NCBI GenBank assembly: GCA_948144175.1
Contig: CANXME010002453.1
Span: forward strand, 1,296,001 to 1,360,000
Length of the DNA: 64,000 nucleotides
Direction of reading: 5' to 3'
Origin: Closterium sp. NIES-65
Taxonomy: Eukaryota > Streptophyta > Zygnematophyceae > Desmidiales > Closteriaceae
Both the position numbers and the translations under genes were made by a program. Position 1 is the stretch's first letter. Every line of letters starts with the position of its first letter. The notes under the pieces were generated by a model that had not been told where the DNA came from, did not search any database, and worked only from the letters and a program-made list of their open reading frames with translations. Positions 35,401 to 45,889 of the stretch are shown here, one piece after another.

Positions 35401-36920
35401 CCCACCTGCACCGCGCTCTCCCCTGCCACGTGGTCGAATGTGAACTGCTCCGCTGCGCCCGCCCTGTCCGGGTTCACTAGGAACAGCGACCGGGGGCCGT
35501 CCTGTGCCACACACTTGGCCCCGGGATACCCCGTCAGCTCAGGGCCTGCTGGCGGTCGCACCCTCACGATCACCTGACGGTGGGCGATTTGGGTAAAGGG
35601 GGGAGAGAGAGAAAGAAAAAACGGAGGTGAAATTAGAGTTGGCAAAAGAGCGACTGGGGGCCGTCCTGTGCCACGCACCGCCCCCCAGGGTACCCCGTCA
35701 GCTCAGGGCCTGCTGGCGGCCGCACCCTCACGATCACCTGATGGTGGGGTGGGAGGAGGGGGAGAGAAGAAGAAAAGAGGTTACAATCAAGTCAACTAAA
35801 GAGCGACCAAGAGCCGTCCTGTACCACACACTTGGCTTCGGAATACCCTGTCAGCTCAGGGCCTGCTGGCGGCCGCACCCTCACGATCACCTGATGGTGC
35901 GACGCGCGGTTGGGGGTGGGGAGAGAGGGCAGAAATAGATATGACGTTTGAGTCGACTTGGGGGGAGAGAGAAGAAACGGAAGTTACTTTTGAGTCGACT
36001 CAAGTCGGTACACAAAAGGAGGTGGCCCAAAAAGAGTGGGAGCTTGAGTCCTAACCATGATCCAGCGCAGCAAGCAAACGCACACTCTCATGCAAAGGAC
36101 TCTGAAACGTGACATCTCATGCATTCGATCCTGAATTCCTCTTCGAAATTCCTCTGAATCTTCAAATCACCCTCGCCCATGTATGAAATGTGAGACATCC
36201 AATTTCCCTTGGATTCCTTACTTGGATGTTGGAATCATCCGAGATTGCGGCTGATAACCGTGTGGGGACGGGACGAGTCCTCGTGGCAGTGCTCGGGGTC
36301 TTGACAGCGATGGTGCGATCGCGATCTGCAGGTAGAGAGGGACGCACGGACGGATAACGCATGAATCCGGTAAATCAGAGGCAGAAAGGTAAAATTGCTT
36401 TGAGACGTCTCAGAGCAAATTCTGTTTCACGCTGCTCGAATCTTGACAGCGATGGTGCGATAACGATCTGCGGGTAGAGAGGATAAATGACCGGCGTAGG
36501 TCCTGGCAAAGAGGACGCACGGAAGGATGAAGCATGAATCATGGTCAACGTGCGGACTGTTGAGTCGACTCAGAAATCGGCCGCGAATAGACGCACGGAA
36601 GGATGACAAAAACAAGAGATGGTCGTATCAAAATAAGAGGGTGATTGGAGTATCGTCCATAGTGCCTCAAGTGCAGTACGGCTCAAATACTCACACGCCT
36701 GCGACTGCGGCGTAAGCACGTTGCCGGTCAGCGTCGCAAGCCCCGCTCTAGGCGTGCCTCGCTGCGACAACGACGACGACGACGATCCTCCTGCCTGCAA
36801 CGACGACGACGAACCCCCTTGTGTCTGACGGCTGAGAGGTTCAGCCTTGCTGGGTCCGCTTTGCAGTCCCGCGGACCTGTGACGGCCTACGGAAGCGGGC
36901 GACGGAGCCATGTTCTCCAT
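18114..36920 (-). CDS. Kinesin-12, phragmoplast-associated / POK-like
   Basis: Family role: microtubule plus-end motor guiding the phragmoplast and division plane in streptophyte cytokinesis. Motor exons, all joining in frame: 36695-36920, 36222-36325, 35406-35573, 34679-34762, 34066-34218, 33054-33167, 32594-32683, 32269-32358, 31863-31933, 31589-31663, 31002-31092, 30713-30771, 30245-30374, about 29190-29758. Start ATG 36918-36920; a TTTCAG just upstream leaves a 5' exon possible. Motor about residues 111-485: VIVRVRPP, P-loop GQTGSGKT (193-200), SSRSH (329-333), LVDLAGSE (359-366), LKFAQRAK. Exon 24639-27900 alone codes about 1,087 residues of heptad-rich coiled coil. Smaller coiled-coil exons follow, e.g. 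28338-28493 (upstream of it), 23740-24082, about 23123-23186, 22478-22590, 21600-21705. Last exon 18114-18284, stop TGA. No break seen in the motor. Confidence 0.92.
18600..18930 (-). repeat. Kinesin intron: duplicated coiled-coil exon edge
   Basis: The exon end coding [11 protein letters not shown] (about 18728-18770) has a decayed copy at about 18612-18665, each preceding a CTCACCTGGAA/CTCACTTGAAA donor complement. Confidence 0.65.
19380..19870 (-). repeat. Four tandem copies of exon coding [10 protein letters not shown]
   Basis: The motif CCAGTCGCTGCTGCAGCCTC recurs at about 19406, 19540, 19682 and 19806, each followed by CGCCTCCTCAT. A perfect 16-base palindrome TTTGAGAATTCTCAAA (19618-19633) lies between the second and third copies. 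Confidence 0.8.
19900..20420 (-). repeat. Tandem copies of exon coding [22 protein letters not shown]
   Basis: Four copies spaced about 130-180 bp (around 19915-19980, 20050-20115, 20225-20292, 20352-20415). Each has CTCCTCGTTCTG and several keep a CACCTG acceptor complement. More than one could be a genuine exon; all code heptad-like sequence. Confidence 0.75.
20377..20870 (-). repeat. 108-bp tandem repeat carrying an exon piece and two near-palindromes
   Basis: Four to five almost identical units. Each holds the exon piece for [13 protein letters not shown] with its acceptor and two copies of TTTTGAGTGAACTCAAAA. Only the lowest-coordinate copy runs on to a GTGAAG donor; the others end in the palindrome. 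Confidence 0.92.
21150..21900 (-). repeat. Four or more tandem copies of a coiled-coil exon and flanks
   Basis: TTGACCTTGGAAAACGTGTG and GTGCTGCCCCACCAGCC recur at about 21150-21250, 21323-21390, 21458-21520 and 21590-21650 (about 130-bp period). The last keeps a full exon coding [22 protein letters not shown]; related [14 protein letters not shown] pieces recur at about 21665-21700, 21810-21850 and 21955-21985. Confidence 0.8.
22110..22600 (-). repeat. Three tandem copies of exon coding RSMADK--QKNHTL-QENAHLK
   Basis: Copies around 22130-22220, 22318-22410 and 22478-22590. CCGCCATGCTCCTCTGCAGC or a near variant marks each. The highest-coordinate copy has the complete exon with the preceding [15 protein letters not shown]. 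Confidence 0.8.
23480..23690. repeat. Direct duplication of about 85 bp in a kinesin intron
   Basis: CTGTGCCACGTGAAGTGCAT through GGCCACCAAC occurs at about 23489-23576 and 23605-23681, separated by TAAATCAACTAAAAA, which could be a decayed copy of the TTTTGAG palindrome. Confidence 0.75.
23990..24400 (-). repeat. Three tandem copies of exon coding LHAQL-ASEQSV-GS
   Basis: Copies at about 24000-24085, 24165-24260 and 24305-24400. The lowest-coordinate one continues as a long open exon to a donor at about 23740; the others are truncated. Confidence 0.8.
28030..28890 (-). repeat. Repeated copies of exon coding [22 protein letters not shown]
   Basis: Full copies at about 28338-28493 and 28635-28770, a short one at about 28845-28885, and decayed tail copies at about 28095-28150 and 28160-28275. 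The copy at 28338-28493 ends ANEQLAR with donor GTGAGA and joins in frame to exon 24639-27900. Palindromes of the TTGAG-NNNN-CTCAA type lie at about 28041-28058 and 28191-28206. Confidence 0.85.
30122..30374 (-). repeat. Duplicate of the end-of-motor exon
   Basis: Exon 30245-30374 ([13 protein letters not shown]...KKEIARLK) has a truncated, mutated copy at about 30122-30213 carrying the same HNKAV-NEAAEG-KDALK segment. CTGACTCGACTGAAAA between them resembles a decayed palindrome. Confidence 0.8.
30790..31015 (-). repeat. Short repeats of the exon end coding FLLQ plus donor
   Basis: CACCTGGAGAAG marks the true exon end at 31002. CACCTGGAAGAGCAAGGAGG and variants recur at about 30815, 30844, 30872, 30902, 30953 and 30975. 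These are copies of a 15-25 bp exon/intron edge. Confidence 0.75.
31160..31663 (-). repeat. Tandem copies of exon coding [15 protein letters not shown] and next exon start
   Basis: The functional copy is 31589-31663. Truncated copies lie at about 31432-31492 and 31290-31345, with period about 145 bp, and each retains CCCGAGCTGGGAG or a near match. A decayed copy of the following exon's start lies at about 31165-31240. Confidence 0.85.
32340..32565. repeat. (CA)n microsatellite and duplicated block with palindromes
   Basis: About 35 CA units at 32360-32430. Then CGATGTCAACACT-TGTTACA to the decayed palindrome TTGAGCCGACTCAGAAG occurs at 32431-32470 and again at 32523-32562. Between the two lies TCTAGACGTCTCAAAAG. 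Confidence 0.88.
32805..33167 (-). repeat. Three tandem copies of the exon coding [16 protein letters not shown]
   Basis: The functional exon is 33054-33167. A near-complete but frameshifted copy lies at about 32905-33000 and a short copy at about 32805-32865. The middle copy ends in GAGACGTCTCAAG (about 32991-33003) where the real exon reads GAGGCGCTCGCC. Confidence 0.88.
33187..33480. repeat. 28-bp purine-rich tandem satellite in kinesin intron
   Basis: About ten units of GAGGAGGGAAGAAACAGAGG followed by TGGGGAGA, with GGGG/GGAG variants. On the transcribed strand this is a long polypyrimidine stretch. Confidence 0.92.
33670..33890. repeat. 155-bp duplication containing two palindromes
   Basis: ACGGAAGGTAGAGTAGAGCA through TTGTCAAAT occurs at 33676-33730 and 33831-33886. 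The first copy is followed by the perfect TTTTTGAGTCGACTCAAAAA (33731-33750); the second is preceded by TTTTTGAGTCGACTAAAAAA (33812-33831), one base off. Confidence 0.93.
34431..34631. repeat. 76-bp direct repeats flanking two GGCGCC palindromes
   Basis: Copies at about 34431-34506 and 34555-34631 (about 90% identical by eye), separated by a 48-bp spacer. The spacer holds TTTTTAGGCGCCTCAAAA and, at 34535-34556, a perfect 22-base palindrome with core GAGGCGCCTC. Confidence 0.93.
34725..35110 (-). repeat. Four tandem copies of the exon coding [14 protein letters not shown]
   Basis: The complete exon is 34679-34762. Copies truncated after about 45 bp lie at about 34833-34876, 34950-34990 and 35058-35105, each with the CTCCTGCAC acceptor complement. 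Confidence 0.9.
35210..35900 (-). repeat. Four copies of the first motor exon ([17 protein letters not shown])
   Basis: The functional exon is 35406-35573. Copies truncated at the GTCGCT position lie at about 35650-35742 and 35803-35894, and an internal fragment at about 35222-35262. GTCAAC and TAGAGTTGGCAAAAG remnants at the joins (about 35780, 35630) resemble decayed palindromes. Confidence 0.9.
35917..36610. repeat. Duplications with palindromes near kinesin exon 2
   Basis: TTTGAGTCGACTTGG (35946) and TTGAGTCGACTCAA (35989-36002) follow two copies of a GGGGAGAGAG-AGAAA block. GACGCACGGA-GGAT occurs at 36341, 36513 and 36590, with TTTGAGACGTCTCAGAG (about 36400) and TTGAGTCGACTCAG (about 36560) between successive copies. 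The exon 2 start is duplicated at about 36435-36475. Confidence 0.85.
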
Positions 36921-36984
36921 CCTGAAACTGGGGGAGAAGCGAGAAGAATGGAGAGAATGGAGAGTAAAAACAGGAAACATTTAA

Positions 36985-37860
36985 GAGGTGAATGGGGAAA
37001 CGTCGAGACTTCAAATCTTGCTGTCCGTTACTTGGAACGATGCTTCTACGATTCATTCACTGGATGTAGATATTCCAGGTGAAAATTGTCAGCTGAGCCT
37101 TGACTCCGAAGTCGGAAAAGCTTACTATCACCTCGTCACATATGTCGGAAGTAAAGGCCTTACAGTGTAAGAAATGAATGTATTTTCTTGGTTGACGATT
37201 GAAGTCCTTAGCGTTCAGTAAACAGTTAAACCGAATTCAACAGCTCAAAAGGCGATAAGGCCAGCGAGATGCTGGCGACCCTAGGATGCAAGCCTACGAG
37301 GTAACTTACAGTCAACTCAACAACCAGCCTCTACTAAGCTAAAAAAGCTGTCACGTCGAGACCAGAAGCCATGTAAGCTAAACAGTAATCTAAAGGGATC
37401 TGCTGAACGGCATCGTGCCACTACCCTGAAGTAGTATTAGAACTGTTCAACTTGTGAGCCAACAGGTACCTAGCGGGACTCTAGCAGTAGTTTTGCCTTG
37501 GAGTTGCCTAGGAGTTGTCTTGGAGTTAGTCTTAGAAATGTATTGGAGCTGCCTATGAGTTGTCTTGGGTTTGAACTTCTTAGGATGTGGTTGGCAGTTG
37601 GGATTGAATGGGTGGAGAGGTTCCTTTGACCTAGGCTGCCCTGCCTACCACAAGTTTTTCATTCGTACGATGAGCATTTGCTCAATCCATGGTTACATAT
37701 TACAGTCATCCGAGTTGAATGAACCTTTCAGAAGGGACGACAAAACTCATTCAACCGAACCATAACGAAACCCGCGACCACGACTGGGCGAAGTCACCCC
37801 ATGCAATACCTGATTGCTATGCGGAATACACACAAGATTGACCGATAATTTAGGGCAATG
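36985..37860. other. Intergenic region between kinesin and the LINE
   Basis: No gene, RNA or element recognised. It should contain the kinesin promoter. GGAGTTG-CT motifs recur loosely at 37498-37565. Confidence 0.4.
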
Positions 37861-37879
37861 CTTCGAATCCACCAGGACG

Positions 37880-38062
37880 CGGAGCCGGCGGAAGATTTCT
37901 GCCCGGGGCAAAAAAAAAGTATTCCCCATCGCGACCGGCATGCCGTTCGGGAGCCTCAACCCTAAAATTTTAGGGTTGATGCTCCCGAGCCGCATGCCTT
38001 CCGAGTGGGTTTTAGTTTTTTTCTTGCCCGCGGGCAGATCCCTTCCGCGAGCAGGCGGAAGC
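37880..38062. repeat. Imperfect foldback (inverted repeat), arms about 85-90 bp
   Basis: The arms pair from about 37882 with about 38058; the centre at 37967/37968 is a perfect 24-base palindrome around ACCCTAAAATTTTAGGGT. Paired landmarks: TCTGCCCG-GGGCAA with its complement, GCATGCCG with CGGCATGC, CGGGAGC with GCTCCCG. It could be a MITE or a hairpin small-RNA source. No target duplication found. Confidence 0.7.
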
Positions 38063-38787
38063 GGTCGCGCAATCGCCCGTGGTTTACTGTTCCTGCTCGT
38101 ATGAACATTTGAAAAGCCCTGATTGTTTCCTATCTCTGACGAGCCGCGGAAACTAACTGGAGTGGTCAGGTTCAAATATTCGCGCGCGAAGAAACCACCG
38201 GAGTCCTGGAAAGATAGTATAAATGCGCGAAGAAACCACCCGAGTGTAGAACTGACCAGTATCTGTTCAAGATCCAGGGAATCTCAGACCACTGCTCGCA
38301 CGAATTCTGACAATGACAGCCTCGAGCTCGCCGCCATGGCTGCCTACCGCTTGCCTGGAACTCACATTGCGTGAAGCATGTTTATCAGCTGGTTTTAATT
38401 TTACCGGCTTCGGATTCGCTACACCTTTACGAAGAAGACTATACCCTTTATGTGTTCATCAGGCGAACATTGAACGGTCTTCTCAAGGGTGTCTTTCGCT
38501 GGTCATAGTTTCAAAGCCCGATGCTAACGCGTGGCTCTCTAGGTTCTAGTTCATTGTCAAGGAACAACCTAAGCTATCTACCATTGGCTACTCAGATGTT
38601 ACGCAACGGGATGATCCCGAAGTGTTACCCTCAACAATGCAACACCTATGCCATGAACAATGGACAACGTCAGGAGGCTATCATCTATTTAACATTGCTG
38701 TGCTCAGACGACCGGCTCATCAGCTCAATCAGTTCTCTCAGATCTTGCTCCAAGAGCTCCTGCCAGGTCATTGTAATCATCGCACGA

Positions 38788-40119
38788 TGCCTCCGAAGAA
38801 CTCACGCGCTAAGCCTGTGGTCGATGCCCCTATTGGTGGGAGTGATCCTGCAGGCAGTACAACACCAGGCAAGGGAAAGGTGATCATTGATAACCTTCCG
38901 TCGGAAGCGGAAGTGACGGCTGGCAACTCCGGACTGACCCTTGAAGAGAAGTTGAAGGCGCTGGCTACGGTGGCCTCGGATGATTTTTTCATCGATGATG
39001 ATTCGGACGAGAAGCTCGACATTATGGCAACAAAGAGCTCTTACCCGCATTTGCGCTTCACGGCGATCCTGCTCTTCCCGGTTATTCCTTCCCGTGAAGT
39101 CGCTTCGGTCATTTTGACCGTGAAAACGCTGATGAAGCGCGTCTGGTCTAACCTGTTGACTGGCGATGTTCTCGTTTCGGTGAAGTTCCAGGAGCTGCTC
39201 CCTGCCTTCGTCACAAAGACCCGTTATAGTCGGTTTCAGGTCTCCTTCCTGCACGAAGCTGACGTGGTGAGCATCAAGCAGACTGCGGTCGAACACAAGC
39301 GTCAGAACGGCACGACGATTCACTGCTTATGGCTGCATCAGGAGGATGCGGCTTACCTTCGCAAGAAGGCTTTGAGCCCGCAGCTGCTGGAGGTTTTCTT
39401 CAAGAACGTACCTGCTGACATCCCGCCTGAGCTGGTTAAGGAGATCATGGTGACTCACCCCTTCAAGATCCGGAGGCAGTCTGCCTTCGCTGAAGGCCAC
39501 TGCTTCCACCATGTCCTACATCCCGTCACTGATGCGGATACGGACAAAGTCAATGTATTGGTGATCCAGCACGCCGGCGACAAGCACCGTTGGCGTCACG
39601 AGTTCCGTCATCAGTCGCTGGGAGGAACGTTCCTGTTGGCTCACTACCCGCTGCTATCTTGCGCGCTCTGTGGTGGTCATCATTAGGACAAGTTTCATAA
39701 TGCTTTCATCACGGAGCGTCAGAATAACATAGGGAAGTGGAGTTTAACTGTGGGTCGGGTCCATACGATCAATGGTAACCGCATCTCACCATTTCCGGGT
39801 TGTCGTTTTGCTTTGCATGTCTTAACGGTTACTAACGCGCCGCTTGCCTCTTGCAGCTGCTTCTCTCCACGCTTCCCCGCTTATCACCCCGCTACTGCTG
39901 GATGCGGCTTTTGTGCTGATCTCTACTGGGAGCAACCGCGAGGAGTGGTTGTGCACTCTCGAAAGCTGCGGGAAGGCCCACGGCAAGTCTTTTATGGCAG
40001 CAGCAGACCATATCACGTCGGCGAGTCACTTGCTGGGCCTGGAGATGCTGGGCGCTGCCACCCGCTGCTCTCTGGAGAAGCTAGGTCTGCATATCATCCG
40101 CAAGGAGTACAAGATCTGA
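38788..40119 (+). pseudogene. LINE ORF1
   Basis: Starts MPPKNSRAKPVVDAP. Reads to TAG at 39684, which interrupts a Cys/His cluster (CALCGGHH then DKFHNAF). Continues with a frameshift before about 39844, after which the frame TPLLLDAAFVLISTGSN to IIRKEYKI ends at TGA 40117-40119. Probably an RNA-binding nucleocapsid-like protein. Confidence 0.7.
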
Positions 40120-40261
40120 GATCATCACATGCATACCTGACGCAGTGTAGTGTTGTGGTGGAGCCGATGCGTGTTTGTGTAGTTGTAGCCGGTTGTACCC
40201 GCCCGTGGATGCGATGGGGCTAGTCATAAGTGATTAAACGAATACAAAAACCTATTATCTT

Positions 40262-41165
40262 TGGCAGGCCTGAATGTCAACGGCCTGGGAGATGGGAACA
40301 AGCAACAACACACGAAATGATGGACCAGACAGGCTGCAGATGTTATTCTGTTATCTGACGTCAGGCTCTCAGACGACCACACCTTCTGGAAATCTCTTAA
40401 CCAACCCAACATCTTAGTCGCCCCGCCTACCACCAAAGCCGGGGGTGTGGCTCTCATCTCCCGCGGACCCGGCCTCTCCCTTCACAACACGCTGGTTCAC
40501 TCGTCAGGCAGACTTGTCGCAGCGGAAGTCCGCCTTGACTCTTTCAGCATCACTTTGCTGGCCGTCTATTTCCCGGCGGATGCAGACGAAAGAAAGGCTT
40601 TCGTTCGCAGAACCCTGGGCTCGGTGATTGATTCGGTGCAGTCGGGTTCGCACCTGCTTATCCTGGGGGACTTCAACCTGATAGAGGACCCACTAATGGA
40701 TAGGACGTCGAGGAAAGGTTGGGCAAAAGAGAATGAGGAGCTCTATCAGCGGTGCTGCGCTTTCAGTGTTTCGGACGCTTTCAGGGTGCTGCACCCTTAC
40801 AAGCGGGAGTTTACCTTTTACTCATGTGCTAACCAGTCCAGCTCGCGGATTGATAGGGCGCTTATCTCGCAGTCGTTGCTATCGCACGTGGAGTTTGCCC
40901 TTACACATCATGCCGGCGGACCCGATCTCGGACCACACCTTCGCGGTGAAGGTCGCCTTCTGGATGGATACACGGGTGTAGCTCGAGCCCGGGCTTTGGA
41001 AGCTGCCTGCATACATGATCGGGCGGCCGGGGGTCAGGAAGATTATTGAAGCAGTGGATAGGCAACTGGCGTCGAATGGGGAGAACTTCGAGCTGCTGAT
41101 CTCGCGGCTTAATGCCGGTCTCAAATCTTGCGTGAAGGAGGAGCGTAAGCGGGTTAAAGCCACGT
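40262..41165 (+). pseudogene. LINE ORF2, APE-type endonuclease part
   Basis: GLNVNGLG near 40268, TGA at about 40318, GGVALISRGPG (40441), LLILGDFNL (about 40657, with the metal-binding D and N), SSRIDRALIS (about 40840) and ISDHTF (about 40927) in a shifted frame. This order is that of APE-like LINE endonucleases. The frame then reaches the copia-2 junction. Confidence 0.85.
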
Positions 41166-41169
41166 TGGT

Positions 41170-44100
41170 CCACCTAGGTGCTGGTGGGGCTGCTACTCTA
41201 GGTGCTAGCGCGTCTGCTGCCCAAGGTGCTGGTGAGTCTGCCCTCTCACGTACCATGTCGGCTCAGGCCTTCCACACCTTCACCCTTGACTCAGGTGCTT
41301 CCCGCTCCTTCTTTCGGGACCGCACCACACTTACGCCGCTTAGTCGGCCGGTCGCGGTCTCCCTGGCGGACCCCTCTGGGGTTCCTGTCCTTGCTCACTT
41401 CTCCACTGTCTTACCGTATCCGGCAGCCCCCTCTGGCACCCTGTCAGGTCTCTGCCCCCCCTCGTTCTCTACGAACTTGGTGAGTGGCATTGATCTATAG
41501 GATAAAGGGGTTGACCAACTTCACATGTGCTCGGACAGGCCGACACTTGGCCACGTTCACCCGTCGGCCAGGGTCGAGCCTGTACACCCTCACTATCGAG
41601 TCTCCTCCAGCTGCTGAGCCTGGTCAGGTCGCTGCATCAAGTCAGGTGTTTGCTACAGCGTCCAGATCTAGTCCTGAGTCTGCTCCCTGCTCGTGTCGTC
41701 TCCTGTCTCACCAGACTCTCCTTTGGCACCACCGCCTTGGTCACCCCTCCCTGCCTCGTCTCCGAGGCATGGCCTCCCATGTCCTTGTCTCTGGTCTCCC
41801 CCGGTCTTTCCCTCCTCTACCTCCGGGGCCTGCCCCTACCACCGTCCCCTGCGTTGAAGGGCGACAACGCGACGCCCCTCACTCCTCAGAGTTTCCTCCG
41901 ATAGAGGCTCCGTTGTAGACTCTTCACATGGACGTGTGGTGCCCCACCCGCGTCCGTGGCCAGGGGCACGAGCGTTACTTCCTGTTGGTGGTTGACGACT
42001 ACTCGCGTTACACCACGCTCTTCCCCTTGCGCAGCAAGGGCGACGTCACTGAGGTGTTGATCAACTGGATCCGCGCAGCTCGTCTCCAGCTCAGAGAGAG
42101 TTTCGGCTCCAACTTTCGTGTTCTGCGTCTGCACTTTGACAAGGGCGGGGACTTTTCCTCTGCCCATCTGGGAGCCTTCTGTCAGGCACAGGGCATCCGC
42201 CAGACCTTCACGCTTCCGGCATCTCTACAGCAAAATGAGATTGCTGAGCGCCGCATTGGCATGGTCATGGACGTCGCTCGTACGTCCATGATCCATGCGG
42301 CTGCCCCTCATTTTCTGTGCACCTCATTTTCTGTGGCCGTTTGCGGTTCAGTACGCGGCGCATCAACTCAACCTTCAGCCCCGAGTCTCCTTGCCAGAGA
42401 ACTCCCCCACCTTGCGGTGGACGGGGAAGGTTGATGATGCGTCTGAGTTTCGGGTCCGGGGATTTCGGGCGTTTGTCCGCGACTTGTCTGCGAACAAGCT
42501 GTCCCCCGATGCTGTTCCCTGCGTCTTCCTTGGCTTCCCCCCTGACGCGCCTGGTTGGCAGTTTTACCACCCCACCTCATGCCGTCTTCTGTCCTCCCAG
42601 GACGTCACATTTGACGAATCGGTGCCTTACTACCGTCTCTTCCCCTACCGCGCCGCGCCCCTTCCCCCGCCGCCGCTCTTCCTTGCACCAGGTCCTCCCC
42701 CGGTAGACCCCGTCCCCCCTCACGGTCTTGCCCCGTCAGGTATGTCCCAGGTAGACACAGTCGAGCCTGTTGAGGTAGCTGTTGACTCTCCTGCTGCTAG
42801 AGGTGCTGAGCCTGCGGGTGCCGGGTCTGGGGGTGCTGAGCCTGCGGGTGCCAGGTATAGGGGTGCTGAGCTTGGGGGTGCTAAGACTGGGGTTGCTGAG
42901 TCTGGGGGTGCTGAGTCTGGAGGTGCTGAGCCTGGGGGTGCGGAGCCTGGGGGTGCGGAGCCTGGGGGTGCGGAGTCTGGGGGCGCTGGGTCTGCTTGTG
43001 TGGCCGCCGGCGGTGCTTCGTCGAGGCAGGAGCCACTCTCTCCGCTGGAGCTGCGCGAGTGGTTTGCCCGGCGCTGGAGCCGCGCTGCTGGAGCTGGAGG
43101 TACTACTGTTGCTTCTGGTCATGGAGGTGCTCGTACTAGCGGTGCCGGAGCTGCTGGGCCTGGGGGTGCTGCTGGGGCTGCTGGAGTTGGTCCTGCTGGA
43201 GCTTCTGGCGGTACTGGAGCTGCCGGTCCTGCTCGAGTTGGTGGTGCTGGAGTTGCTGGAGCTTCTGGAGCTGGAGCTGCTGGGGGTGTTGGCGCTCGTG
43301 GTTTTGCTGGCGCTGGTGCGTCTGAGGGTGCTAGAGTTGGTGCTGTTGGAGCTGGAGGTGCTGCTGGCGCTGGTGCTACCGCTGGGGGTACTGGTGCTGT
43401 CCTTGCTGGTTCTGGAGGCACTGCGCGGCCGCGGCCGCACTTCGTTCCGCTACTTGAGCAGGTTCTTGGTCTCCCACCCTCTACTGGTCCTCCTCCTCCC
43501 TTAGAGTGTCCACAGCCTTTCCAGTCGCAGTCACAGTTACAGCCCGCCTCCCCTCTACCTGCTCTTTCTCCATACACTGGTCCTACTGGAGGTCTTGCTG
43601 AGCGACGTGAGCCTGCGTCTCGTCCTGCGTCGCCTGTTCGTGCTGCTCGCACTAGTAGTCGTGCTCCGCATCCGCGTCCTCTTGCGGTCCAAGGCACACA
43701 CGAGATGGCCCTGCTCCTTCCACTGCTCCTCTGCATGTCCCGTTGCCGTCTCCTCCAAAATCCTCTCTTCTTGTCCTTCCTGATCCTTAGTCTGACTCTC
43801 TTCGTGCTGCCAGACCTACTGTCACTTGCTCTTGGCCACGGTTGTCTCTGACCCTTTCTTTGAGTCCACTGCTGCGTCTGCCTTAGTGTCTGAGCTTGTG
43901 AACTTCGCTGTTCGCTGTCGTCTAGACTACGCCACTAGTCTTGTTGCTGAGTCGGAGTCTGTCTGTCCTTCGTCCGTCAGGGGTGGGTGTGCTCTTAGCA
44001 CGGACGTCCTTGAGGAGAGGCAGGAGGAGTTTGTGTGTTTTGCTGCTGCTTTGTCTCATCTCGTGTCCACGCTGATTGCCCCTTGAGGGAGACCCGGATG

Positions 44101-45669
44101 CACCAGACATCCGGACTCCTCGATCGTACGCTGAGGCGATCGAGGGTCCCTACTCCTCTCAGAGGAATTCAGCTATGGACGCAAAGATGGCTTCCTGGAA
44201 GTCCACAGGCACCTAGGTCGACGAGGTTCCCCCACCTGGGGCCAACATTGTCAGTGGCATGTGGATTTTCAGGGTGAAGCGGCCGCCGGGCTCTTCGCCT
44301 GTCTTCAAGGCGCGTTACGTGGCTCGAGGCTTCAGTCGGCGGTAGGGAGTTGACTACTTTCGGACCTTTTCTCCCAACCCGAAGATGACCACGCTTCGGG
44401 TGCTGCTGCACATAGTCGCTCAACGCGACTACGAACTTCACTCTCTTGACTTCAGCATAGCTTTCCTGTAGGGCAGCCTCCACGAGGAGATCTGGCTGCG
44501 CCGCCCACCTAGCTTCACTGGGTCGTTTCCTCCTGGTACCTAGTGGAGCCTCCGGCGGCCAGTCTACGGTCTCCGCCAGGCGCCTCGTGAGTGGCATGAC
44601 AGACTGAGGACTACACTTGCGGCTCTTGGGTTTGCTCCTTCTACAGCCGACCGGTCGCTGTTTCTGCGCACCGACACCTCTTTGCCGCCGTTCTACATCC
44701 TTGTGTACGTCGACGACTTGGTCTTTGCCACTCCTGACACTGCTGGACTCGCCCACGTGAAGTCTGAGCTGCAAAAGAGACACACGTGCACAGACCTGGG
44801 TGAACTGCGCAGCTACCTTGGCTTGCAGATCACCCTGGACAGAGCACAGCGCACCATTACCCTGACTCAGTCACACATGGTGCACTAGGTCCTTCAGCGC
44901 TTCGGCTGCACGTACTCCTCGCCTCAAGCCACTCCTCTGTCTATTCGCCACTCGCTCTCAGCTTTGCCTTCGGATGAGTACGTAGAGTCGAGTGGCCCAT
45001 ACCCAGAGCTTGTTGGCTGCCTCATGTACCTAATGACCTGCACATGATCTGACCTTGCATACCCTCTTAGCATCTTGGCACTCTATGTTGCTCCTTGGAG
45101 ACACAGACCAGAGCACATGGCTACAGCGAAGAGGGTGTTGCGCTACGTGTGCAGTACGTCGGGCATGGGGCTAGTGCTTGGAGGGCGACGTCGAGTGGTC
45201 CTCACAGGTCACGCAGATGCTTCTTGGGCTGACGACTAGCGGACACAGCAATCGTTACAGGGTTACACCTTCAGCCTTGGCTCCGACTCTGTTTCGTGGC
45301 GGTCTACCCGCTCGTCTTTTGTTCTCACCTCCCAGCTGTGAGGCTGAGATCTACGCGGGGGCCATGACTGCACAGGAGCTACGCTGGTTCACCTACCTGC
45401 TGAATGACCTAGGAGAGCCGCCTTGTTCTCCTCCAGTTATGTACATAGACAACAAGGCCATGCTGGCCTTGTGTCGTGAGCACAGACTGGAGCACAGAAC
45501 GAAGCACATTGCTCTTCGCTTCTTCCTTGCTCGTGAGCTGCAGCAGCGTGTTCAACTCCGCCTCACCTACGTGGCCTTTGAGGCCAACACTGCTGATATC
45601 TTTACCAAGGCCCTTCCGCCTTGTGATCATCAGGGCTTCTGTGCTATGCTAGGTCTTGTGCCTACTTAG
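41170..45669 (+). pseudogene. copia-2 pol remnant
   Basis: LDSGASRSFF (about 41288), integrase block near 41930-42330 with a duplicated CATTTTCTGTG near 42310 that shifts frame, Ala/Gly linker 42780-43400, RT with YVDDLVF (about 44707), RNase H with ADIFTKAL (about 45594). Many stops: 41499, 41918, 44083, 44215, 44344, 44468, 44542, 44886, 45046 and 45238 among them. It shares the element family with copia-1 but is older or less constrained. Confidence 0.88.
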
Positions 45670-45889
45670 CCTCACTTGCTCATTGCTTGACCTTGTTTGT
45701 AGTGTACTCTTTCTATACTTGCACTTGCTTGTTTACCTTTATATATACGATCTTGCATGTGAACTGGCCTTGTGGCCTTGCTCTTGTGCTCGGACTGTGT
45801 GGTGACGTTGGGATCCCCCCTGAGCTTGCCTTGTTTTGCTTGACTGGTCTTGTGACCCCTTGTTCTCCCCCTTTTTGCCTATGGGGGTG

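Noticed and set aside
37955..37980. Interstitial telomere
   Set aside because: Only one CCCTAAA on each side of the foldback centre, no array.
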